9,991 nt of DNA from contig JAGHSR010000038.1 of NCBI GenBank assembly GCA_018065765.1, positions 1 to 9,991 of the forward strand. Direction: 5' to 3'. The stretch is from Candidatus Colicola coprequi. Its GTDB lineage: Bacteria > Bacteroidota > Bacteroidia > Bacteroidales > Paludibacteraceae. A program made the position numbers and the translations under genes. The notes under the pieces are model-generated. The model did not search any database and was not told the DNA's origin. It saw nothing but the letters and a program-made list of their open reading frames with translations. The stretch's first letter is position 1. Each line of letters opens with the position of its first letter. This document shows positions 1 to 6,205 of this stretch, in pieces.

Positions 1-53
1 GCTAAGTGATCTTGCTTTGCAAGATGAAGCGCTTGTAATAACCCAAAACTCAT
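1..53 (-). CDS. possible 5' end of a minus-strand gene (partial)
   Basis: An ATG at 51-53 on the minus strand opens a frame that runs off the window edge without a stop. The 17 visible residues begin MSFGLLQALHLAKQ. A TATCTTTG box at 63-70 resembles the Bacteroidetes -7 element and lies 9 bases before the ATG, but I see no TTTG box at the proper distance upstream, and the implied leader would be almost absent. The product is not recognisable. An alternative is the end of a plus-strand gene: frame 2 is open from base 2 to a TGA at 83-85, which would converge on the esterase gene and overlap its end. The sequence shown does not decide between them. Confidence 0.25.
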   Translation of the reverse strand, partial: MSFGLLQALHLAKQDHL

Positions 54-71
54 TTTTCGCTACAAAGATAC

Positions 72-2207
72 TCATTGGCATTTGATGCCGAGTATGTTGT
101 ATGTAATGCCTTTATGGCGAATGAATAATTGGTCATCCCGGATGTATTTTGTGCCTACGTGATTAGATGGCATCTGTTCTTCAGGTAACGCAGACGTTTC
201 ATCGCACAAAATCGCCCCCAGCATAGGGTAGTAATCCGTAGATGAAACGCCATAAGTGGTGTAGTCGGCTGTAGGGGTTTTCAAGTCCCAACTATATCCC
301 TTACCATCACTAAAAAATGCTGCCAGATTGTAGCGAATACCTGCATTGTCAGTCGGTGCACTCACACCTTCGCTTTTGCAACGAGCTTTCATGTATGACA
401 ACAACCATCCCCACTTGGCTTTATATGGCGCTTGGGTGAAGAATGTCATATCAAACGTTTGAATATCATAGGATATACCACTAACATCGTGTTCGTTGGT
501 AGCTTTTCCAAACTTTTTGGTTCTCGTGCCAAATGTTGATGCAAAGGTGAAGGCAAATCCAGCTTTCTTAGCTGCAATAACATCAGCGGCAAGGTCTTGG
601 TACATGTCTTCCGAAGTAGTCCAACCGTATTGGTTGCATTCAGGCTCTTCTGTACAATCCCACATAGCATATAGTGTTCCTGAAGCCCCTTTGTTCAGCG
701 TTTTAACAGGCTGTCCGGAAAAGTCTTCTTCCCAAAACCACCCGTGAAAGGTACATCCCATTTTGAAAGGTGTTGCCAATGAGTAGTTATTGCTCTCAAT
801 TACCTCCGCAAGCGTAATACATTTGCCAGTAGAGGAAACGCGTGCTCCTCCGTTCAATTCGTAAATGATACGTGGTTGTTCACCTACGATAATAATGCAC
901 GAATCCGTGAAGTTACCATCCAGGGTTGTAACGGTGATAGTGGCTCTACCTATGCTGTTGGCAGTGAACATTCCCGTTTGCGATATACTTGCGATAGTTT
1001 CATTGGAAGATGTCCATGTCAGGTCTTTTACAGTTGCGTCAGCTGGAGTGATAGATGCTTGCAGTGTTGATTCTGTACCCACATAAGTGGAGATAGTGTC
1101 TTGCGTTACTGCGACGTTAGTTACCTTAATCCGTTCCATATCGCTCCATCTTGCATACAAAGTATCAGAAGCATCGGGGTAAAGTATTTTAACCTCCTTG
1201 CCAGAGAAATCTTTCTCCAAAAACCACCCCCAAAAGTCAGCACCGTCTTTCATGGGCGTTGGAGTGGGAGTGGTGTGCCGAATGATAGAATCCGGAGCCT
1301 GACCAGACCAATATCCGCCTTGGAGGTCGTATGCCATCTTAAACTCTTTACCATAGACGTGAGATAAAATCTTTTTTGCATACCTTCTTCCCATGAGACA
1401 TGCACCTGCATAATCCCAGTGAATGGGGTCAGCAGGATTGATGGTAACATCTCCAGAAACGACATAGTCGCAATTGTGCACAGCCGATTTGATATTGTCA
1501 TTCATGACGGTTTGATTGAACTTGATATGCATCTCAGCGTCTTTGCCAATTTCAGCCAATTGTCCGGCAATAAACCAAACATCCTTGTCATCAACTTCTT
1601 TTCGCAGCCCATTGACGAGTTCGTTGATATAGGCATAATAGGTTTTGGCATCCATACAGTATGAACCATACGCCTGATTGCATCCCTGATGCCAAAGAAT
1701 ACCTTTCAGTTTTCCATAAGCTAAAGCGGCTTTTAATCGGGCAATTGTTTTGCTGTAGCATTGTGTTGTACTGGTACTGGATGGTACCCAAGACTCAATA
1801 CCAGAGCCTCCGCGTGCATTTACTACCATGCCGATGGGTCTTCCTGTAGCCGCATGTACATCCAAAGCAAACTGATAATGAGGGCCTATCCAATATTGGT
1901 CGTTGCTATCGGAGGCTACATTGGAATACTGACTCATGCGTGCCGGTGAAGGAATGAACTGATTGGCACCATTTAGCAGGTAAATGCCTGTCATATCGGC
2001 TGTAGCATCAGTGAAAGAACCACGTCCAGCCATATTACTTTGGCCGATGCAAAGATAGATGTCCAACTCAGGAATAGCCTCATCTGCGCTCCCAGCAACG
2101 ATGACTTCTAATCCGTCAACGACAATGCGCTGCAAATGAGCCTCCGATTGAGAAGCCAATAAACCAAGTGTGCATAAGCAAAATAATGTGAGGATAAAGT
2201 GTCTCAT
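72..2207 (-). CDS. secreted modular SGNH (sialate O-acetylesterase-like) esterase with InlB-type repeats and Big_2 domain
   Basis: This is a 711-residue secreted protein, probably an O-acetyl esterase acting on glycans. Residues 1-25 form a signal peptide (MRHFILTLFCLCTLGLLAS). Residues about 45-290 are an SGNH domain of the SASA/CE6 type: GQSNM with nucleophile Ser57, an NARGGSGIESW block at 131-141, WHQGCNQ at 172-178, and D260-x-x-H263 completing a Ser-His-Asp triad. Next come an InlB B-type (Flg_new) repeat at 291-354, a Big_2 Ig-like domain at about 360-442, a second InlB-type repeat at 447-516, an unrecognised aromatic-rich region at 517-685, and a tail motif at 686-711. I chose the ATG at 2207 because a longer frame would start at a TTG inside the promoter's -33 box and spoil the signal peptide. 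The family usually has E after WHQG; here it is C. The exact substrate (acetylated hemicellulose, sialate or other glycan) cannot be read from the sequence. Confidence 0.85.
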   Translation of the reverse strand: MRHFILTLFCLCTLGLLASQSEAHLQRIVVDGLEVIVAGSADEAIPELDIYLCIGQSNMAGRGSFTDATADMTGIYLLNGANQFIPSPARMSQYSNVASDSNDQYWIGPHYQFALDVHAATGRPIGMVVNARGGSGIESWVPSSTSTTQCYSKTIARLKAALAYGKLKGILWHQGCNQAYGSYCMDAKTYYAYINELVNGLRKEVDDKDVWFIAGQLAEIGKDAEMHIKFNQTVMNDNIKSAVHNCDYVVSGDVTINPADPIHWDYAGACLMGRRYAKKILSHVYGKEFKMAYDLQGGYWSGQAPDSIIRHTTPTPTPMKDGADFWGWFLEKDFSGKEVKILYPDASDTLYARWSDMERIKVTNVAVTQDTISTYVGTESTLQASITPADATVKDLTWTSSNETIASISQTGMFTANSIGRATITVTTLDGNFTDSCIIIVGEQPRIIYELNGGARVSSTGKCITLAEVIESNNYSLATPFKMGCTFHGWFWEEDFSGQPVKTLNKGASGTLYAMWDCTEEPECNQYGWTTSEDMYQDLAADVIAAKKAGFAFTFASTFGTRTKKFGKATNEHDVSGISYDIQTFDMTFFTQAPYKAKWGWLLSYMKARCKSEGVSAPTDNAGIRYNLAAFFSDGKGYSWDLKTPTADYTTYGVSSTDYYPMLGAILCDETSALPEEQMPSNHVGTKYIRDDQLFIRHKGITYNILGIKCQ
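75..152 (-). other. C-terminal tail motif of the esterase
   Basis: These codons cover the last 26 residues (686-711), which contain KYIRDDQLFIRHKG and end YNILGIKCQ. They align without gaps to the last 26 residues of the 829-residue protein at the other end of the window. Five positions are identical (K, R, Q, I, G) and most others are conservative. By position and chemistry this could be a sorting or anchoring tail, but that is inference. It does not resemble the classical type IX secretion C-terminal domain as I know it. Confidence 0.5.
660..869 (-). repeat. InlB B-type (Listeria-Bacteroides) repeat, second copy
   Basis: Residues 447-516 of the esterase. The unit starts IIYELNGG, has the core FHGWFWEEDFSGQPVK, and ends GTLYAMW, which is the pattern of the Flg_new / InlB B-repeat family. 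The other copy is at 1146-1337 and the two flank the Big_2 domain. Such units are usually stalk or adhesion modules of surface proteins. Confidence 0.75.
882..1130 (-). other. Big_2 (bacterial Ig-like group 2) domain of the esterase
   Basis: Residues about 360-442. The features seen are VAVTQDTISTYVG, then ITPADATVKDLTWTSSNETI and a final strand GRATITVTT. The order 'ITPADAT...LTWTSSN...A.I...G...A...G.ATITV' is diagnostic for the Big_2 family, which is common in extracellular carbohydrate-active and adhesive proteins. Confidence 0.85.
1146..1337 (-). repeat. InlB B-type (Listeria-Bacteroides) repeat, first copy
   Basis: Residues 291-354 of the esterase, directly after the SGNH domain. The unit begins MAYDLQGGYW, contains FWGWFLEKDFSGKEVK, and ends DTLYARW. 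It is related to the second copy at 660-869 but clearly diverged, with a TPTPTP run in its middle. Confidence 0.7.
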
Positions 2208-2227
2208 AACGCAATTAAATTTTTCTG

Positions 2228-2259
2228 CAAAGATACATCTTTTTTCTGATATATGCAAA
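2228..2259 (-). promoter_or_regulatory. Bacteroidetes-type promoter of the esterase gene
   Basis: On the minus strand TTTG (2256-2259) is followed after exactly 20 bases by TATCTTTG (2228-2235), matching the -33/-7 consensus of the primary sigma factor in Bacteroidetes. Transcription would start near 2222, leaving a short AT-rich leader before the ATG at 2207. The box placement rules out the upstream TTG start at 2258. Confidence 0.75.
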
Positions 2260-2360
2260 GTTTTTTTTGAATTTGGAGATAATTGTGCCCATGTAACTGC
2301 GAACTATGAGAGAGATTTAGCTATGACTTGGGGATAAAAGTGATTTTTTTGACTGAATAA

Positions 2361-2392
2361 TTTGCGTATATCGTTTATTTCCGGTATCTTTG
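2361..2392 (+). promoter_or_regulatory. Bacteroidetes-type promoter of the preA-like gene
   Basis: TTTG (2361-2364), 20 bases, then TATCTTTG (2385-2392). The start point would be near 2398-2400, giving a leader of about 30 bases. No Shine-Dalgarno sequence is visible before the ATG at 2430, which is normal for this phylum. About 100 bp separate this promoter from the divergent esterase promoter. I see no other structure in that gap. Confidence 0.8.
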
Positions 2393-2429
2393 CAAACTGA
2401 AATGTGCAATGTGATAAAATCTTATAGTT

Positions 2430-2675
2430 ATGATTAACATTCTAAATGAGGTTCAACGATGCCTATTGTGCGAGCAAGCCCCTTGTGAACAAGCGTGTCC
2501 TCACCAACAACAGCCTGCCCGCTCACTGCGCGCACTGCGATTTGATAATAAGGAGAATGCCGGTCGCTGGCTAACCGATGTCTGTGCTGCTTGTGCCGCT
2601 CCTTGCGAAAAAGCATGTGTTCATCCTGATTTTCCTATCCGAATCAAAGGAATCGCTCAACAAATCAATATGCCC
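2430..2675 (+). other. N-terminal Fer4_20-like double [4Fe-4S] module
   Basis: Residues 1-82 of the PreA-like protein. The first cluster motif is CLLCEQAPCEQACP and the second CAACAAPCEKAC, each with four cysteines. The second has shorter spacing (C-x2-C-x3-C-x3-C) than the usual C-x3-C-x5-C-x3-C of GltD-type modules. The FMN barrel follows after a linker of about 15 residues. Confidence 0.75.
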
Positions 2676-3905
2676 GCTGTTCAGCAGCCTATTTTCGATG
2701 AGAAGCAACTGCCATCGCTGGAAATAGATTTTTGTGGAGTGCATTGCGAAAATCCATTCTTCCTTGCATCCTCAGCTGTTTGCACCAACTACGATATGGT
2801 GGCTCGCGCTTTTGATAGAGGTTGGGGTGGAGTAGTGTTTAAGACCATAGGCACTCAACCGATGAAAGAGGTCAGTCCGCGATTTGACGAGAGTGACCGT
2901 TGGAACGGCTTTAGAAATATGGAGCAGATTTCCGAAAACTCACCAGAGGAGAATTTCGCTATCCTTAAACGACTCAAAACCAACTATCCAAACAAGGTGA
3001 TAGTAGCCAGCATCATGGGACAGACCGAAGAGGAATGGATGGATTTGGCACAACGTGCCGAAGCTGCCGGAGCTGATATATTAGAACTGAACTTCTCCTG
3101 CCCTCAGATGCGTTTGGCTAATATGGGGTCGGATGTTGGACAAAACCCTGAACTAGTAGCATTCTATACGGGTTATGTGAAGCATGTGGTCAAGATACCT
3201 GTTTTGGCTAAAATGACCCCCAATATAACACATATCTCTCAGCCGGCTCTTGCTGCCTATTTCGCCAATGCCGACGGAATAGCTGCTATCAACACCATCA
3301 AATCGGTAACTATGTCCCGTCACGCAATGGTCAATGGCAAGCGCACCATCTCCGGCTATTCAGGACGCGCAGTCAAGCCAATCGCCCTGCGACATATACT
3401 GGAGTTGGTTACCAACCCGATGCTGCAAAAAGGACAACACAAAATGGAATACTCCGGCATAGGCGGTATAGAAACTTGGCGTGATGCACTCGAATACACT
3501 CAGTTAGGCTGCACCAACGTACAAGTGTGCACGTCTGTCATGCAATACGGCTACCGAATCATTGATGACATGATTTTAGGATTGCGTACCTATATGGCGA
3601 CACACAATATACAACATTTGCATGATGTGGTCGGAAGCGAGATTGATACATTTGTTCGCCCATCCGATTTGGACAGAACGACCATGGTATTCCCTAAGTT
3701 CAATCGTGATAAATGTGTGGGGTGTGGCCGATGCTATATCGCCTGCCAAGATGCAGGTCATCAGGCTATCGATTTTGATGAGAAACGCCAACCCAAACTG
3801 GTAGGAACCAAGTGCGTAGGTTGTCACTTATGCCGTCTCGTCTGTCCTGAGAATGCTATCGGTGAAGCCAATCGAATGCCTAAAAAACTGACAACTGATT
3901 ACTGA
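2430..3905 (+). CDS. preA: dihydropyrimidine dehydrogenase-type FMN/Fe-S protein (PreA-like) with an N-terminal ferredoxin module
   Basis: This 491-residue cytoplasmic protein resembles the catalytic subunit PreA of NAD-dependent dihydropyrimidine dehydrogenase, which reduces uracil and thymine. Residues about 96-400 form the FMN-binding TIM barrel, with GWGGVVFKTIG, NFSCPQM, LAKMTPNI, SGYSGRAVKPIALR and SGIGGIETW. Two [4Fe-4S] motifs close the protein: Cys 429/432/435/439 and 462/465/468/472. The first 82 residues are extra compared with E. coli PreA (about 410 residues): two cysteine clusters at 11/14/19/23 and 52/55/59/63, then RIKGI. This resembles the Fer4_20 module at the N-terminus of PreT, GltD and eukaryotic DPD, but the FAD/NAD(P)H domains that should follow are missing. 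No preT is seen in the window. The family is clear; the pyrimidine substrate is inferred. The gene is tightly coupled to the next one. Confidence 0.88.
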   Translation: MINILNEVQRCLLCEQAPCEQACPHQQQPARSLRALRFDNKENAGRWLTDVCAACAAPCEKACVHPDFPIRIKGIAQQINMPAVQQPIFDEKQLPSLEIDFCGVHCENPFFLASSAVCTNYDMVARAFDRGWGGVVFKTIGTQPMKEVSPRFDESDRWNGFRNMEQISENSPEENFAILKRLKTNYPNKVIVASIMGQTEEEWMDLAQRAEAAGADILELNFSCPQMRLANMGSDVGQNPELVAFYTGYVKHVVKIPVLAKMTPNITHISQPALAAYFANADGIAAINTIKSVTMSRHAMVNGKRTISGYSGRAVKPIALRHILELVTNPMLQKGQHKMEYSGIGGIETWRDALEYTQLGCTNVQVCTSVMQYGYRIIDDMILGLRTYMATHNIQHLHDVVGSEIDTFVRPSDLDRTTMVFPKFNRDKCVGCGRCYIACQDAGHQAIDFDEKRQPKLVGTKCVGCHLCRLVCPENAIGEANRMPKKLTTDY

Positions 3906-3906
3906 A

Positions 3907-5133
3907 ATGAAAAACTATTTTCTTGTGGCTCTTATAGCCTTGACCATGGTAGCATGCAACTCATCAACATCAATAGAACAGAGTGCAGCTCAGTTTGAAC
4001 AACAGATAGAGCCTTATCGTCAGGCGCTAAAGAATGTGGGACTGAATGTGGTGGTAGTGAAGGACAATCAAATTGTTTACACCCATTCTTTTGGATATAA
4101 GAATCTCGAAACGGGTGAACTCCTGACTGATTCGTGTTTGTTCCGCATTGCGTCCATATCCAAGTCTTTTACAACAACATCGCTCCTTCAACTATGCGAG
4201 GAGGGTAAAGTGTCGCTTGCAACCGATGTGTCGGAATTGGTAGGTTTTGCTGTGCGCAACCCTAAATTTCCCAATACGCCCATTACGTTGGAAATGCTGT
4301 TGTCACACACTTCTTCCATCTGTGACGACGAGGGGTATTTCACTCTGGATGTCATCAACCCTCAAGTGAACAAAAACTATGCTCAATGCTATCGCGATTA
4401 TGCTCCGGGTAGTGGCTATGAGTACTGCAACCTCAATCTCAATATGGCGGGCACATCCTTAGAACGACTGTGTGGAGAGCGTTTTGACCAAGCTATAAAA
4501 CATCGCGTACTGGATCCATTGGGCTTGTATGGAGGCTATTGTGTCGATTCGCTGGATAATAAGCGCTTCGCATCACTCTATGAAAATGCTCAATATGCAG
4601 AAGACACCATTGATATGAGTGAACTCTATATGGGTGTGTATGTGTGCGAAGATGAGTTTGCTTACGCTCCACGAAGTGAGCGCATACAAGCGTATCAGTT
4701 TGGCTATGATACACCTGTCTTCTCGCCTACCGGAGGCATGAAACTCTCTGCACCGGATTTGGCGCGTTATATGATGATGCACATGAATTATGGCACTTCA
4801 CCCGATGGGGTGCGCATTCTGTCTGAACAGTCCTCTAAGAATATGCAAACACCTCGTTCCTCCGATGAGAACTATGGCTTGTCACTCTGGAAAACAGACC
4901 TCTATTCACAGGGAGTGGTATTGACCGGTCATACAGGGGAGGCATACGGTATGCGAAGTGCGATGTTTTTTAACCCCGAAGAGAAATATGGTTTTGTGGT
5001 GATTAGCAATGGGGCCTTGGATAACTACGAGGAACTACTTACGCAAGCCGGACTTGCCGATTCACCCATAGGAACCGGAGATATACTGACTGTTACGTTG
5101 CGCCTGCTGTACAATAATTTTATAGTTCAGTAA
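3907..5133 (+). CDS. lipoprotein serine hydrolase, class C beta-lactamase / D-Ala-D-Ala carboxypeptidase fold
   Basis: This is a 408-residue predicted lipoprotein. A hydrophobic signal of 16 residues ends at Cys17 (LTMVAC). The three active-site motifs of the penicillin-binding/class C beta-lactamase superfamily are present: SISK with nucleophile Ser83 and Lys86, YCN at 173-175, and HTG at 342-344. Family members act as D-aminopeptidases, DD-carboxypeptidases, esterases or beta-lactamases; the substrate here cannot be called. Residues after Cys17 (NSSTSIEQ) lack the acidic stretch used as a lipoprotein export signal in Bacteroidetes, so a periplasm-facing location is more likely than the cell surface (inference). 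The ATG comes one base after the stop of the PreA-like gene, so the two are probably co-transcribed. The last 14 bases overlap the end of recF, which reads in the opposite direction. Confidence 0.9.
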   Translation: MKNYFLVALIALTMVACNSSTSIEQSAAQFEQQIEPYRQALKNVGLNVVVVKDNQIVYTHSFGYKNLETGELLTDSCLFRIASISKSFTTTSLLQLCEEGKVSLATDVSELVGFAVRNPKFPNTPITLEMLLSHTSSICDDEGYFTLDVINPQVNKNYAQCYRDYAPGSGYEYCNLNLNMAGTSLERLCGERFDQAIKHRVLDPLGLYGGYCVDSLDNKRFASLYENAQYAEDTIDMSELYMGVYVCEDEFAYAPRSERIQAYQFGYDTPVFSPTGGMKLSAPDLARYMMMHMNYGTSPDGVRILSEQSSKNMQTPRSSDENYGLSLWKTDLYSQGVVLTGHTGEAYGMRSAMFFNPEEKYGFVVISNGALDNYEELLTQAGLADSPIGTGDILTVTLRLLYNNFIVQ

Positions 5134-6202
5134 TCGCGCCTTTTTCTACGTGGAATAAGTTCCCCTGCTCTTGAATGAGCGAACTGAGATGCTGGCGGTT
5201 GGTATCCGTGATAAACACTTGTCCGAACCGTTCCGATTGCACCATATTGATGATTCGCTCCACGCGGGTAGCATCTAATTTGTCAAATATATCGTCCAAC
5301 AGCAGAATAGGTTTTCCTAAATACAATGACTGTGCCAATTTCATGGCAAGCAGGTAGGTCTTCTGTTGCCCTTGACTCCCCACTTGCTTGAGCGGATAGG
5401 TGTCTAATAGCATCTCTATATCGTCCTTGTGTACACCCTGTGAGGTCCAGCCTAATATCAAATCGCGTTGGAGTGTGCGTGGATACCATTCACGCAAATC
5501 GCGCTCGCATAATTGAGAGATGTATCGTAGGGATACCTGCTCTTGACCATCGGAAATATAGGCATAAATTTCCTGAAAAACCGGGATAAAAGCTTCGATG
5601 AAATGGCATCTTGCTGCATAGACGGTTTCTGCTAAAGGAATCATTTGTTCGTCAAAGACCGATAGCAGTCCGGTGTCAGGCGTGGAATCGGAATCGGCCA
5701 ATTGTTTGAGTAGTGCGTTACGTTGACGAAGCAGGTGGGTGTATTGAGTCAAGTCAATGAGGTACTGTTTGTCTTGTTGCGAAATCACCACATCCATAAA
5801 TCGACGACGCTCATCACTCCCTTCAGCTATCAACTGCTGGTCTTCCGGAGAAATCATTACCAATGGGAGCAAGCCTATATGGTCTATTAGACGCTTGTAG
5901 TCCTTTTTACCTCTACGAAGTTGCTTCTTTTGTCCCCGTTTGAGTCCACAGGTAACGGTCTCGTTTTCGTTCTCGTTCTCGTATTCTCCCTGCACTAACG
6001 CCATATCAGCATCGTGGCGGATTAGTTGCGAATCAATGGCAGTAAAAGCCGATTTGGTAAACGATAGCAGATAGATGGCATCAAGTAGGTTGGTCTTTCC
6101 CTGTCCATTCATACCTACGAAACAATTGAGCTTATCGGAAAAAGACAAGTCTGCTTCGTAAATGTTTTTGTAGTTTAGTATATGTAAGTGCTTGAGAATC
6201 AT
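5120..6202 (-). CDS. recF: DNA replication and repair protein RecF
   Basis: RecF is an SMC-like ABC ATPase that binds gapped DNA and, with RecO and RecR, helps load RecA during gap repair and stalled-fork recovery. The 360-residue length fits the family. Visible motifs are Walker A (GMNGQGKTN, 30-38), GVHKDDIE at 256-263, the ABC signature GSQGQQKT at 275-282, and Walker B PILLLDD at 298-304 followed by IFDKLD. The start ATG at 6202 lies 3 bases after the stop of the response regulator gene, so recF probably depends on that promoter. I see no DUF721 gene after it, although one often adjoins recF in Bacteroidales. An acidic/Asn run (residues 74-81) is encoded by a hexanucleotide repeat. The 3' end overlaps the convergent hydrolase gene. 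Confidence 0.96.
   Translation of the reverse strand: MILKHLHILNYKNIYEADLSFSDKLNCFVGMNGQGKTNLLDAIYLLSFTKSAFTAIDSQLIRHDADMALVQGEYENENENETVTCGLKRGQKKQLRRGKKDYKRLIDHIGLLPLVMISPEDQQLIAEGSDERRRFMDVVISQQDKQYLIDLTQYTHLLRQRNALLKQLADSDSTPDTGLLSVFDEQMIPLAETVYAARCHFIEAFIPVFQEIYAYISDGQEQVSLRYISQLCERDLREWYPRTLQRDLILGWTSQGVHKDDIEMLLDTYPLKQVGSQGQQKTYLLAMKLAQSLYLGKPILLLDDIFDKLDATRVERIINMVQSERFGQVFITDTNRQHLSSLIQEQGNLFHVEKGAITEL
5960..5983 (-). repeat. imperfect hexanucleotide tandem repeat inside recF
   Basis: Four consecutive hexamers on the plus strand (CTCGTT, TTCGTT, CTCGTT, CTCGTA) encode the Tyr-Glu-Asn-Glu-Asn-Glu-Asn-Glu run of RecF on the other strand. Gain or loss of a unit would keep the reading frame and add or remove two residues. 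Confidence 0.8.
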
Positions 6203-6205
6203 GGA

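Noticed and set aside
9..25. Perfect hairpin with a 7-bp stem and 3-base loop near the left edge, considered as a terminator.
   Set aside because: No T tract follows on either strand, and the site lies in a stretch that is open for coding on both strands.
75..91. Small hairpin (GGCAT/ATGCC with a short loop) at the end of the esterase gene, considered as its terminator.
   Set aside because: It lies inside the last codons, is short, and has no T run after it on the minus strand.
865..1367. Several plus-strand open frames of 60-90 codons opposite the esterase gene.
   Set aside because: Their products look unlike proteins, they overlap each other in different frames, and the minus-strand frame carries clear Big_2 and InlB-type domains.
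1962..1978. TTGGCAC followed by a GC pair, resembling a sigma-54 -24/-12 promoter on the plus strand.
   Set aside because: The spacing between the GG and GC elements is one base short, and it lies inside the esterase coding region with no plus-strand gene downstream.
2206..2217. The 12-mer ATAACGCAATTA occurs on the plus strand here and again at 7466-7477, in the leaders of the two secreted protein genes that share a tail motif.
   Set aside because: The two copies lie in opposite orientation relative to their genes, and a few exact 12-mer pairs are expected by chance in an AT-rich 10 kb window.
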